The notes under the pieces are model-generated. The model made no database searches and was not told the origin of the DNA. It was given only the letters and a program-made list of their open reading frames with translations. A stretch of 64,000 nucleotides of DNA from Gaiellasilicea sp963707575 (GTDB taxonomy: Bacteria; Actinomycetota; Thermoleophilia; Gaiellales; Gaiellaceae): positions 868,001-932,000 of the forward strand of contig OY970171.1 of the NCBI GenBank assembly GCA_963707575.1, in the 5' to 3' direction. Positions 8,237 to 16,385 of the stretch are shown here, piece after piece; the stretch's first letter is position 1, and every line of letters starts with the position of its first letter. Position numbers and translations under genes: made by a program.

Positions 8237-9258
8237 CAGTCCAGCTCCGAGCGGGAGGCCTCGCGGGCGACGACGACGACGTTGTCGCCCTGGTCGGTGG
8301 TCGCGATTGCGCGCACGACGCAGACGATGCCGTCGGTCCGGGCCACGACCGGCTCCGGTTCGAGCTCCGGCCGCTCGAGCGAGTGCACCCGGCCGACCAC
8401 CTCGCCCGCGTGGACGCGCTGGCCGAGGTCGACGAGCGTCTCCCAGAGACCCGAGACGGGAGCGAGCAGGTAGTTGTCGGCCTCGGTGGCCATCAGGAGC
8501 GTCGACGGCGGGAGGCCGAGCGAGTCGCGCGTCTCGACCTCGCCTTTCAGCACGCCGAAGTGACGCAGGACGTTCGCGAGCCCGCTCCGCGCGAGCCGGT
8601 GGATCGCCGCGGTGACGTGGCCGCCGCCGCCGAGCTCGGTGGAGACGACGATCTTTCCCTGCCGCTCCGCCTCCCCGACGAGCAGGCCCGTGCCCGCGAT
8701 GTCGATGTAGACGCAGCACCAGTCGGCGTTCCACGCGAGCATCCCGTCGGCCATCCGCCGCCGCTGCTCGGCGTCCTCGACCCAGTGCATCTCCGACCAG
8801 GGCAGGCAGAGGCCGGTGCGGCCGCCGCTGTGGATGTCGACGACGAGGTCCGCGAGGGGAAAGAGCTCGGTGGAGAGGTAGTGCGCGAGCTGCTCGTCGG
8901 GCGGCCCAGTGGCGGAGCCGGGGAACGAGCGGTTCAGGTTCGCCCCCGAGGGCCAGAGCCGCGTGTAGGCGCGCGAGGCCTCGGGCGAGAGGCAGGGAAT
9001 CACGACGACGCGCCCGTTCACCTGCTCGGGCTGGAGCTCACGAGCAAGGTTGAGGGCTGCGATCTGGCCCTCCGGCTCGTCGCCGTGCACTCCGCCGAGC
9101 ACGAGCGCCGTCGAGCCCTCTCCACCTGCGACGCTGACGATCGGGATCCAGAGCGTCGACCAGCCGCTCTGGTTCGACGAGCGCGGCAGCTGCAGCACGC
9201 CGAACTGCTTCCCCGGAGCCTCGAGATCGAGTGTGCAGTTGAGAGGAGAGGCGCTCAC
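8236..9258 (-). CDS. DoeB/aspartoacylase-family zinc deacylase, copy 1
   Basis: This 340-aa M14-like carboxypeptidase-fold protein has zinc ligands His58 and Glu61 in GGVHGDEPEGQ and His143 in DIHSGG, plus an Arg/Asn substrate site in SGANLNRSFPG. The C-terminal part is a beta-barrel like that of aspartoacylase. The family includes succinylglutamate desuccinylase and N-alpha-acetyl-diaminobutyrate deacetylase DoeB of ectoine breakdown, and DoeB is the closest match I recognise. No ectoine hydrolase (DoeA) is present, so an ectoine role is unproven. It is the first leftward gene of module A (GTG start 9258), with its promoter in the divergent gap. A paralogue lies at 11861. Confidence 0.85.
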   Translation of the reverse strand: MSASPLNCTLDLEAPGKQFGVLQLPRSSNQSGWSTLWIPIVSVAGGEGSTALVLGGVHGDEPEGQIAALNLARELQPEQVNGRVVVIPCLSPEASRAYTRLWPSGANLNRSFPGSATGPPDEQLAHYLSTELFPLADLVVDIHSGGRTGLCLPWSEMHWVEDAEQRRRMADGMLAWNADWCCVYIDIAGTGLLVGEAERQGKIVVSTELGGGGHVTAAIHRLARSGLANVLRHFGVLKGEVETRDSLGLPPSTLLMATEADNYLLAPVSGLWETLVDLGQRVHAGEVVGRVHSLERPELEPEPVVARTDGIVCVVRAIATTDQGDNVVVVAREASRSELD

Positions 9259-9270
9259 CGGACTCTGCGC

Positions 9271-9312
9271 GATCCTATTGGATTGTTGACAATTTCGCTA
9301 TGATCGACAATC
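9271..9312. promoter_or_regulatory. Divergent promoter region of module A with paired GntR-type operator
   Basis: The 97-nt gap between the deacylase and the enolase-family gene is AT-rich for this genome. It contains GATTGTTGACAA (9281-9292) and, inverted, GATTGTCGATCA (9312-9301 on the minus strand). Between them is TATGAT (9299-9304), a good -10 hexamer for the rightward genes. A TAGGAT (minus, 9278-9273) could serve the leftward genes. TTGTNNACAA-like cores are the usual shape of FCD-GntR operators. Similar 12-mers lie in the gntR promoter at 23859 and 23877. A regulator bound here would cover the -10. Confidence 0.6.
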
Positions 9313-9355
9313 TGCTGCCGACCGGCCGCGCGGACGAGTTTCCCAGAGGAGAGCC

Positions 9356-10495
9356 GTGAAGATCACCGACGTCGAGGCCGTCGTCCTGCGGCAGGAGGCA
9401 GTGAACGAGGGCATCGCGGACGGCAGCCAGGACGACCTCGTGATCCTGATCTCGACCGACGAGGGGATCACCGGGATCGGCGAGGTCGACTCGGCGCCCG
9501 AGGCGGTGCAGGCCCTCGTCCACCAGCGCGGGTCGCACGCCGTCGCGACCGGCCTGCGCGACGCGCTGATCGGCGAGGACCCGCTCGACGTGGAGCGGCT
9601 CTGGGACCGGATGTACCGCAGCGTCATCTACGTCGGCCGCCGTGGAATCGCGATCCACGCGATCAGCGGGATCGACATCGCGCTCTGGGACCTGAAGGGC
9701 AAGGCGCTCGGCAAGCCCGTCTGCGAGCTGCTCGGCACCCCCGCGCGGGACCGCGTCCGCGCGTACGCCTCGATGCTGATGCCCGACACGCCCGAGGAGA
9801 CGGCGGAGCGCGTCGCCGCGCTGCGCGACCAGGGCTTCACGGCCGTGAAGCTCGGCTGGGGCCCGCTCGGGCGGGACGCCGAGCACGACGTGAAGCTCGC
9901 CGCGGCGGCCAAGGAGGCCGGCGGCGAGGGCACCGAGATCATGATCGACGCGGGCCTCGGCTACGTCGCCGATGCGGCCAGGGCGATCCGGGTCGCGCGC
10001 GAGCTCGAGGAGCTCGGCATCTACTGGCTCGAGGAGCCGTTCGAGCCCGACGAGTACGAGGCCTACGCGGAGCTCGCGGACACGGTCGACATCACCGTGG
10101 CGGCAGGCGAGCAGGACGTGACGCGCTGGGGCTTCCGCGAGCTGATCGAGCGCGGCCACGTCGACCTCGTGCAGCCCGACGTGACCCGCTGCGGCGGGAT
10201 CACCGAGACGCTGCGGATCGCCGAGCTCGCCCGCGAGCACGGCCTCCCCACGGTGCCCCACGCCTGGAAGAGCGGGATCATCAAGGCCGCCTCGCTGCAC
10301 GTGAACGCCGTGCTCCCCGACGCGCTCTTCCAGGAGTACTGCGTGGCCGACACCGAGATCAACACCCGCCTGACGCAGCAGCGCCTGCCGCTGGAGGCCG
10401 ACGGCTGCATCGCCATCCCGACGGCCCCCGGCCTGGGGGTCGACCTCGATCCAGACGTCTTCGAATCGCTCCGAGTGGAGGCCGTGACGCTATGA
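9356..10495 (+). CDS. Enolase-superfamily dehydratase (mandelate racemase-like)
   Basis: The 379-aa product starts at GTG 9356 behind AGAGGAG. Key residues read as Lys165 (VKLGWG), metal ligands Asp198 (MIDAG), Glu226 (WLEEP) and Glu252 (AAGEQ), and His302 in VPHAWKSG. The single Lys with a His on the opposite barrel strand places it in the mandelate racemase subgroup, which includes many sugar-acid dehydratases. It opens the rightward arm of module A and overlaps the aminotransferase-like gene by 4 nt (ATGA). It differs clearly from the DgoD-like enzyme at 4652, so the two are probably not isoenzymes. Confidence 0.87.
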   Translation: MKITDVEAVVLRQEAVNEGIADGSQDDLVILISTDEGITGIGEVDSAPEAVQALVHQRGSHAVATGLRDALIGEDPLDVERLWDRMYRSVIYVGRRGIAIHAISGIDIALWDLKGKALGKPVCELLGTPARDRVRAYASMLMPDTPEETAERVAALRDQGFTAVKLGWGPLGRDAEHDVKLAAAAKEAGGEGTEIMIDAGLGYVADAARAIRVARELEELGIYWLEEPFEPDEYEAYAELADTVDITVAAGEQDVTRWGFRELIERGHVDLVQPDVTRCGGITETLRIAELAREHGLPTVPHAWKSGIIKAASLHVNAVLPDALFQEYCVADTEINTRLTQQRLPLEADGCIAIPTAPGLGVDLDPDVFESLRVEAVTL

Positions 10496-11793
10496 CCCAG
10501 ATCTCTTCCGACGCCGCCGCGCAGCTCGCGGCGCGCGCGAGCGCAGTCATCCCCGGCGGTGTGAACAGCGGCCAGCGCCGCGTTCCGGGGCTCGAGGAGC
10601 TCGTCGTCACCGCGACGAGCGGCTCGACCTTCACCGACGGCGAGGGCCGCGTCTACACCGACTACCACTCCGCCTTCGGCCCGCCGCTCCTCGGCCACAA
10701 CGACCCCGACGTGGACGCGGCCGCCGCCTCCGCCGCCGGCCTGATGGGCGTCGGCGTCACGCCGGTCGAGATCGAGCTCGCCGAGCGGCTCGTCGACATC
10801 GTGCCCTCGCTGGAGAAGGTGCTCTTGACGGCCACGGGCAGCGAGGCGACCTTCCACGCGCTGCGGCTTGCGCGCACCGTCACGGGCCGCCGCCACGTCG
10901 TCAAGTTCCAGGGCTGCTACCACGGCTGGCACGACGCGGTCGCCATGAACGTGATCTCGCCCGCCGAGCGGATGGGCGCACGCGACCCCCTCTCGCAGGG
11001 GATTCTCCCCGAGGTCCTGGAGGCGACCATCGTCTGTCCCTTCAACGACGCGGACGCGGTCGAGCGGGCGCTCGTCGAGCACGACGTCGCCGCGATCATC
11101 CTCGAGCCGATCCCGCACAACATCGGCTGTGTCCTGCCGAAGCCCGGCTTCCTGGAGCGGCTGCGCGAGCTGGCGACGAAGCACGGGACCGTGCTCGTCT
11201 TCGACGAGGTGATCACCGGCTTCCGGCACGGCCTCGGTGGCTATCAGGCGATCGCGGGCGTGACGCCCGACCTGACGACGCTCGGCAAGGCGATGGCGAA
11301 CGGCTGGCCCGTCTCCGCCCTCGGCGGGCGCGCCGACCTGATGGATCTCTTCTCGACGACGCCGGGGCAGCCGGCCTTCTTCGCGGGCACGTTCAACGGC
11401 CACCCGGCGACCACCGCGGCAGCGCTCGCGACCGTGGACAAGCTGCAGCGCGAACCGGTGCACGAGCACGTCTTCGCACTCGGCGAGCGGACGCGCGAGG
11501 GCCTGCGCGCGCTCTACGAGCGGCTCGGCGTCCCCGCCGTCGTGGCCGGCTTCGGCTCGGTCTTCGTCACCTACTTCCTCGAGGGGCCCGTCGAGAGCTA
11601 CGACGACCTGCTGCGGAACGACGTCGATCTCTTCGTCGGCTACCGGCGCAAGCTGATGAAGGAGGGCATCTTCGAGCTGCCGCTCAATCTGAAGCGCAGC
11701 CACTTCTCCTACGCGCACTCCGACGAGGACGTCGACCGCCTGCTCGAGGCGACCGAGGCGGCAGTCGGGCGGGCGCTCGAGGCGCGCGCGTGA
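10492..11793 (+). CDS. Class III PLP aminotransferase, glutamate-1-semialdehyde aminomutase-like
   Basis: The 433-aa protein has the fold-type I layout. GSEATFHALRLA binds the PLP phosphate, the aromatic stack is in GCYHGWHD, Asp238 lies in VFDEVITGFR, and Lys266 in TTLGKAMANGWP forms the Schiff base. It resembles HemL, but the locus has no haem genes. Catabolic members of this group act as aminotransferases or aminomutases on beta- or omega-amino acids, for example diaminobutyrate in ectoine breakdown. Together with two DoeB-like deacylases this hints at deacylation followed by transamination. That pathway is inference. Confidence 0.86.
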   Translation: MTQISSDAAAQLAARASAVIPGGVNSGQRRVPGLEELVVTATSGSTFTDGEGRVYTDYHSAFGPPLLGHNDPDVDAAAASAAGLMGVGVTPVEIELAERLVDIVPSLEKVLLTATGSEATFHALRLARTVTGRRHVVKFQGCYHGWHDAVAMNVISPAERMGARDPLSQGILPEVLEATIVCPFNDADAVERALVEHDVAAIILEPIPHNIGCVLPKPGFLERLRELATKHGTVLVFDEVITGFRHGLGGYQAIAGVTPDLTTLGKAMANGWPVSALGGRADLMDLFSTTPGQPAFFAGTFNGHPATTAAALATVDKLQREPVHEHVFALGERTREGLRALYERLGVPAVVAGFGSVFVTYFLEGPVESYDDLLRNDVDLFVGYRRKLMKEGIFELPLNLKRSHFSYAHSDEDVDRLLEATEAAVGRALEARA

Positions 11794-11809
11794 CCGGCGT
11801 AGGCTTGAC

Positions 11810-11848
11810 GGAGCCGGCCCCAGGAGCGGAGGTGCCGGCTCCGCCGGC
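11810..11848. repeat. Palindromic element between aminotransferase and second deacylase
   Basis: GGAGCCGGC (11810-11818) is the exact inverse of GCCGGCTCC (11834-11842), with a 15-nt loop. CCGGCTCCGCCGGC (11835-11848) is the exact reverse complement of 5849-5862, and GGAGCG follows in both places. There is no T-tract. The element occupies most of the only sizeable gap in the rightward arm of module A, just before the ribosome binding site of the next gene. Confidence 0.45.
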
Positions 11849-11860
11849 GCCGGAGCGGGT

Positions 11861-12895
11861 ATGAGCACGGTCGCGACGGACGTCGCCGTCACCTGCACGA
11901 TCGACCTCACCGCGCCGGGCCGCCAGATCGGGCGGCTGCAGTTCCCGAAGATCACGAACACCGGGGGCTGGGCCTACAGCTTCGTCCCGATCGCCTGCTT
12001 CGCGAACGGGGACGGGCCGACCGTGCTCGTCTCGGGCGGCAACCACGGCGACGAGTACGAGGGGCAGGTGGCCGCCCTGCGCCTGATCCAGGAGCTGGAG
12101 CTCGAGGACGTGAGCGGGCGGATCATCGTGATCCCGGTCATCTCGACCGACGCGTCGAAGGCGAACACGCGCATGTGGCCCTCGGGGGCGAACTTCAACC
12201 GCTCGTTTCCCGGCCGCCCGGACGGGCCGCCCAACGAGCAGCTCGCGGACTACTTCACGCGGATCCTCTTCCCGCTCGCCGACGTGGTGATCGACATGCA
12301 CTCCGGCGGCCGCACGGCCTGGTTCCTGCCCTGCTCGCACATGCACGTCGTCGACGACGCCGAGCAGCGCCGCGCGATGCTCGAGGGCATGCAGGCGTGG
12401 AACTCCGACTGGCACTTCCTCTACATCGACGTGAACGGGAGCGGGCTGCTCCCCGTCGAGGCCGAGGAGCAGGGCAAGGTCGTGATCACGACCGAGCTCG
12501 GCGGCGGCGGCCGCGTGCCCGCGCCGGTGCACGGCCTCGCGTGGAGCGGGCTCACGAACGTGCTGCGCCACCAGGGTGTGCTCGCCGGCGAGGTGCAGAC
12601 GCGCGCATCGCTCGGCCTCCCCGAGGCCGTCATCCTCGACGGCCGCGACCCGGAGAACTACGTGATCCTCGAGGAGGACGGGATCTTCGAGGGCCTCGTC
12701 GAGCCCGGCGAGGCCGTGTCGGCGGGAGATCCGGTCGGGCGTCTCTGGTTCCCGGACACACCTGCGCGTGCCCCCGAGGTGCTGCAGGCGCCGCTCGACG
12801 GCGTCCTCGCCTGCATCCGCGCGATCCCCACGAGCGAAGCGGGCGACGGCGCCTTCACGCTGGGCCAGCCGATCGACCCCGCCGACCTCGCCTGA
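11861..12895 (+). CDS. DoeB/aspartoacylase-family zinc deacylase, copy 2
   Basis: The 344-aa protein is a paralogue of the product at 8236, about half identical by eye. Zinc ligands are His62 and Glu65 (GGNHGDEYEGQ) and His147 (DMHSGG), and SGANFNRSFPGRP forms the carboxylate-binding site. The start ATG 11861 follows GGAGCGGG. N-acetyl-diaminobutyrate deacetylase or a related N-acyl amino acid deacylase is the best guess. Two diverged copies on the two arms of one divergent locus suggest different substrates or successive steps rather than dosage. Confidence 0.86.
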   Translation: MSTVATDVAVTCTIDLTAPGRQIGRLQFPKITNTGGWAYSFVPIACFANGDGPTVLVSGGNHGDEYEGQVAALRLIQELELEDVSGRIIVIPVISTDASKANTRMWPSGANFNRSFPGRPDGPPNEQLADYFTRILFPLADVVIDMHSGGRTAWFLPCSHMHVVDDAEQRRAMLEGMQAWNSDWHFLYIDVNGSGLLPVEAEEQGKVVITTELGGGGRVPAPVHGLAWSGLTNVLRHQGVLAGEVQTRASLGLPEAVILDGRDPENYVILEEDGIFEGLVEPGEAVSAGDPVGRLWFPDTPARAPEVLQAPLDGVLACIRAIPTSEAGDGAFTLGQPIDPADLA

Positions 12896-12901
12896 GCGCG
12901 C

Positions 12902-13408
12902 TCAGCAGATCTGCGTGAGGCGGCCGGTGTCCACGTCGTAGACGAAGCCGCCGACCTGCAACCGGGTGAGGTACGGCCACGAGCGCACGCGCTGGACGTC
13001 CTCCACGAGCGTCGCCTCCTGGTCGTTCGTGACGAGGAAGGCGAGACTGCGGGTGTCGGGGCCGCCCGCCTCGCGCACCGCGTCGTGCACGTCGTCCTCG
13101 TCGCCGGCGGCCATCCGGCACTTCGTGTGGGCGACGATCATCGCGCGGTCGACGCCGAGCAGGTATGACGCCAGCACGAGCGTGCGGAGAACGTCGTCCG
13201 TGACCCGGGCTCCGGCGTTGCGCAGGATCTTGGCGTCGCCGGGAGCGAGACCGAGCATCGCCAGCGGCTCGATGCGCGAGTCCATGCATGTCAGGACGGC
13301 GAGGCCCTTGGCGGCGCGCGGCTCGAGCTCGCCGAGCCGGAAGCCGTGGGTGTACGCCGTGTTCGCGGCGAGCACGTCTGCGAACGGGTCGCCGGGCACG
13401 ATGCGCAT
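12902..13408 (-). CDS. Beta-class carbonic anhydrase
   Basis: This small beta-carbonic anhydrase has 168 aa. Zinc ligands are Cys41 (TCMDSR, with the Asp43-Arg45 dyad), His94 and Cys97 (VAHTKCRM). NAGARVTDD is the usual loop between the two halves. It interconverts CO2 and bicarbonate in the cytoplasm. It is convergent with the deacylase (6 nt apart) and divergent from the gene at 13453, so it is a separate unit. Length and motifs are complete. Confidence 0.93.
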   Translation of the reverse strand: MRIVPGDPFADVLAANTAYTHGFRLGELEPRAAKGLAVLTCMDSRIEPLAMLGLAPGDAKILRNAGARVTDDVLRTLVLASYLLGVDRAMIVAHTKCRMAAGDEDDVHDAVREAGGPDTRSLAFLVTNDQEATLVEDVQRVRSWPYLTRLQVGGFVYDVDTGRLTQIC

Positions 13409-13452
13409 CGTAGGACAGGTTCCGGGTTGGAGCTGGTGGGTACGTCTCCGTC

Positions 13453-13860
13453 GTGGCGCGCAACGTCCTCATCGTCAGCACCGTCGAGCACGCGGAGGAC
13501 GAGGTGCGCGCCCTCGTCGGCGACGCCGAGGCGATCAAGGTGGTCGTGCCGGTCGTGCGTCAGGGCGTGCTGGACTGGCTCGCCAACGACGAGAAGGCGT
13601 TCGGCCGGGCGGAGCAGGCGGCCGAGCGAACCGCCGAGCAGCTTCCGGGCGAGACGGTCGATGCCGCCGCAGGCGAGGCCGACGTCGGTCTCGCCATCCG
13701 CGACGCGCTCGCGACGTTCCCGGCGGACGAGATCGTCGTCGCGGTTCGCCCGCACGAGCAGGAGGCGCTCGTCGAGTCGGCCGCGACCGACACCGCCCCG
13801 CAGCACACGGTCGAGGGCGTGCCCGTCCGCTACATCGTCGTCCCGGACGAGACGGTATGA
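13453..13860 (+). CDS. Conserved hypothetical protein, small alpha/beta
   Basis: The 135-aa product starts at GTG 13453. It begins with a beta strand (ARNVLIVSTV), has a central acidic helix region and a strand DEIVVAVRPHEQE near the end. The pattern of a nucleotide-binding-like alpha/beta domain recalls universal-stress-type proteins, but no diagnostic GxxGxxxG loop is present. It overlaps the next gene by ATGA, so it is cotranscribed with a PNPOx-like flavin protein. I do not assign a function. Confidence 0.6.
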   Translation: MARNVLIVSTVEHAEDEVRALVGDAEAIKVVVPVVRQGVLDWLANDEKAFGRAEQAAERTAEQLPGETVDAAAGEADVGLAIRDALATFPADEIVVAVRPHEQEALVESAATDTAPQHTVEGVPVRYIVVPDETV

Positions 13861-14360
13861 GCTCCGAGCTCGAGAAGTTCTACGCGCAGGTCGACGAGAT
13901 CGAGACCGCGATGATGACGACGCGACGACCCGACGGACACCTCGAGTCCCGGGCGATGGCGAATCAGAAGCGAGCGGCAGGAGCCGACCTCTGGTTCGTC
14001 ACTGGCGGGGACACCGCCAAGGTGCGCGACCTGGAGGGAGATCCGCACCTCAACCTGGCGTACTACAAGGATCGGACTCGGGAGTGGGTCTCGGTCTCGG
14101 GTCTCGCCACGCTCTCGCGCGACCGGGAGAAGATCCGTGAGCTGTACGCGCCCGATTGGAAGATGTGGTTTCCCGACGAGGGCGATCCGCGGCACGGCAC
14201 GCCCGACGACCCCCGCTTCGTCCTGATCGGCGTCGAGATCCACGCGGCCGTGTTCCTCGAGGTCGACAAGCCGCAACCGGTCGTGCTCTTCGAGATCGCC
14301 AAGGGCTGGGTGACCGGCGAGACCCCCGATCTCGGCACGATCCATCGCGTCGAGCCGTAG
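13857..14360 (+). CDS. Pyridoxamine 5'-phosphate oxidase-like (general stress protein 26 type)
   Basis: The 167-aa split-barrel protein carries MMTTRRPDGHLESRAM near the N-terminus, LWFVTGGDTAKV and HLNLAYYKDRTREWVSVSG. These are the flavin or F420-binding strands of the PNPOx-like/GSP26 family. Members bind FMN, FAD or F420 and their physiological reactions are mostly unknown. The WKMWFPDE segment and the downstream VLIGVEIHAAVFLEV strand agree with GSP26-like proteins of full length. It is translationally coupled to the upstream small protein. Confidence 0.86.
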   Translation: MSSELEKFYAQVDEIETAMMTTRRPDGHLESRAMANQKRAAGADLWFVTGGDTAKVRDLEGDPHLNLAYYKDRTREWVSVSGLATLSRDREKIRELYAPDWKMWFPDEGDPRHGTPDDPRFVLIGVEIHAAVFLEVDKPQPVVLFEIAKGWVTGETPDLGTIHRVEP

Positions 14361-14390
14361 CCTTCGGCCACCGTTCGGCTGTCCGAGCGG

Positions 14391-15146
14391 CTATGACGAT
14401 TGGCCGGCCGGCTTCTCCCAGACCGAGACATGCTTGCGGCTGTCGCCCGTGAACGGCTCTCGCTGCCACCCGCTCCAGCGCTCGCGCAGGCTCATCCCGG
14501 CCAGCTCCGCCATCAGGTCGAGCTCCGCGGGCCACGTGTACCGGAAAGGGATCGAGTTGCGCTCGACGCGGCCGTCGACGAGCTCGAAGTGATGGGAGAT
14601 CAGGCCCTGGTTCGCGACGTCGTACTCGTCGAGCCCCCATCTGGTCTCGCCGACGTGAAAGGCGCGGACGGTCTCGCCGGGCGGGAGCCGCTGGAGGTCG
14701 GGGATCCCGACCTCGATCACGAAGCAGCCGCCGGGCTCGAGGTGCGCCGCGACGTTGCGGAAGCATGCGACCTGCGCGGCCTGCGTCGTCAGATTCGAGA
14801 TCGTGTTGAAGACGAGGTACGCGACGGAGAACGCGCCGCCGGCGGTCGCCGTCGCGAAGTCCCCGATCGTGACGCTGATCTCCTCGCCGCCCGGCTTCGC
14901 ACGCAGCCTTGCGGCCATCGCCTTCGACAGCTCGATCCCGTGCACCGGCACGCCCCGCTGTGCGAGCGGCAGCGCGATCCGGCCCGTCCCGATCCCGAGC
15001 TCGAGCGCGCGTCCACTCCCGGCGAGCTCGGCGAGGAAGTCGACGGTCGGGCCGACGACCGCCGGGTCGAATATCCCGGCGAGCTCACCGGACTCGTCGT
15101 ACCTCGCGGCGACGCGCTCGCCGAAGTAGCCGTCGTCGTCCTGCAC
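14391..15146 (-). CDS. Class I SAM-dependent methyltransferase
   Basis: The 251-aa product has motif I ALELGIGTGRIALPLA, an acidic residue closing strand 2 (HGIELSK), GDFA for motif II and a variable C-terminal beta part, as in Methyltransf_25 and mycinamicin-type families. The acceptor is unknown. It starts at ATG 15146 and stands alone, convergent with the PNPOx-like gene (30 nt between stops) and divergent from the YCII gene. A weak hairpin (CCGTTCGG/CCGAGCGG) lies between the convergent stops. Confidence 0.84.
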   Translation of the reverse strand: MQDDDGYFGERVAARYDESGELAGIFDPAVVGPTVDFLAELAGSGRALELGIGTGRIALPLAQRGVPVHGIELSKAMAARLRAKPGGEEISVTIGDFATATAGGAFSVAYLVFNTISNLTTQAAQVACFRNVAAHLEPGGCFVIEVGIPDLQRLPPGETVRAFHVGETRWGLDEYDVANQGLISHHFELVDGRVERNSIPFRYTWPAELDLMAELAGMSLRERWSGWQREPFTGDSRKHVSVWEKPAGQSS

Positions 15147-15250
15147 CGCGGGAACCTACCGGACGACTCGACGGGCGGAAGTTGTCGATCTCCGGCCGGT
15201 GCGTTCGTCGTCAAGACGCAAGGACGACCCCGACGAGAGAAGGAGCGACG

Positions 15251-15604
15251 ATGAAATACCTGCTGCTGGTGTGCTGGGACGCCGAGCGGATGGACGCCCA
15301 GACCGAGCCCGATCCCACCGACGCTCAGGAGGAGGAGAGCTTCCCCTGGCTGGACGATCTCCAAGCGCGGGGTATCTGGATCACCGGCGACCAACTGGCG
15401 CCGCCGCGCCGGGCCCGCTCCGTCCGCGTCCGCGACGCGAAGCCGATCGTCACAGACGGCCCCTTCGCCGAGACCAAGGAGGCCGTCGGCGGGTTCGACC
15501 TCATCGAGTGCGACAGCCTGGAGGAGGCCGTCGAGATCGCCTCCGGCCACCCGATCGCCCAGATGGGGACGATCGAGGTCCGACCGCTCTGGGGGAACCA
15601 GTAA
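15251..15604 (+). CDS. YCII/DGPF-domain protein
   Basis: The 117-aa protein starts MKYLLLVCWD behind GAAGGAG and contains TDGPFAETKEAVGGFDLIE, the DGPF motif that names the family. The YCII fold is a ferredoxin-like dimer with a His-Asp pair. DGPF proteins are usually encoded next to an ECF sigma factor of the SigJ type, but none is seen here. The function of the family is unproven. The protein appears complete. Confidence 0.9.
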   Translation: MKYLLLVCWDAERMDAQTEPDPTDAQEEESFPWLDDLQARGIWITGDQLAPPRRARSVRVRDAKPIVTDGPFAETKEAVGGFDLIECDSLEEAVEIASGHPIAQMGTIEVRPLWGNQ

Positions 15605-15694
15605 GTCAGCAAGCGCGATCAAGCGCGTCGACCGAAGCACTGTCAGGTTGCGCCTGAGCACGACCACCGATGGGTCAAATGAGAGGAGACTTCA

Positions 15695-16372
15695 ATGCTC
15701 GGCAACCGCGACTTGATCTCGCTGCTCGAACTGGCACGCGACGAGGAACGGCGCTTTGCGGGACGGCTGAGCGCGGATGAGCGCGCCGCCGCCGGGACGC
15801 TCGACGAGCCCGCGCCGAAGGACGTGCTCGGGCATATCGCGGGCGCGAAGGAAGCGATGCGCAGAGCGCTGGTCGACGCGCGCGAAGGCGGGGATCCCGA
15901 TGACTCGCACGACCGGGAAGCGCTCTTCCACGCACAGCGCGCGCTTCCATTCGATGCCGTGGAGCACGACGCCGAGCTCGCCGGGGGCGCGCTCATCGCC
16001 GAGGTCGAACGCATCAGCCCGGCCGTGCTCGCGACGTCCCCCGGCTGGATCAGCGAGCCCACGCTCGGAGAAGAGATCGTGCTGTACGGGGTGACTCATT
16101 CGCTCACGCACCTGTTCGACCCGCTCTGCGAGCGAGGGGAAGCTCGCGAAGCCCTGCGGATGCAGCAGCGCTACGTCGACGCGCTCCCGGCCGACGCGAG
16201 CGCGGAGCTGCGCGCCGGAGCGCGGTACAACCTCGGCTGCCTCCACGCCCGTCTCGGCCACGACGACGACGCGTTGCTGCTGATCGAGCAGGCGACCGCG
16301 CTGGAGCCGGGGCTGGCCGACCTGGCTCGCACCGATCCCGACCTGGAGCGCCTCCAGCTGCAGCTGCGCTGA
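15695..16372 (+). CDS. DinB/ClbS-like helical protein with C-terminal TPR-like helices
   Basis: The 225-aa all-helical product starts at ATG 15695 after GAGAGGAG. Residues about 1-130 have the four-helix DinB-like pattern, with KDVLGHIAGAKEAMRRAL and YGVTHSLTHLFDPL supplying histidines where DinB proteins bind a divalent metal. Residues about 150-225 form a TPR-like pair (ARYNLGCLHARLGHDDDALLL). DinB-like proteins include thiol-dependent transferases and ClbS colibactin protectors. The tail would mediate protein contact. Function is not assigned. Confidence 0.65.
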   Translation: MLGNRDLISLLELARDEERRFAGRLSADERAAAGTLDEPAPKDVLGHIAGAKEAMRRALVDAREGGDPDDSHDREALFHAQRALPFDAVEHDAELAGGALIAEVERISPAVLATSPGWISEPTLGEEIVLYGVTHSLTHLFDPLCERGEAREALRMQQRYVDALPADASAELRAGARYNLGCLHARLGHDDDALLLIEQATALEPGLADLARTDPDLERLQLQLR

Positions 16373-16385
16373 GCTGCGACCGCCG

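Noticed and set aside
10492..11793. Haem biosynthesis hemL
   Set aside because: The fold matches glutamate-1-semialdehyde aminomutase, but the catabolic neighbours and lack of haem genes make a different substrate more likely.
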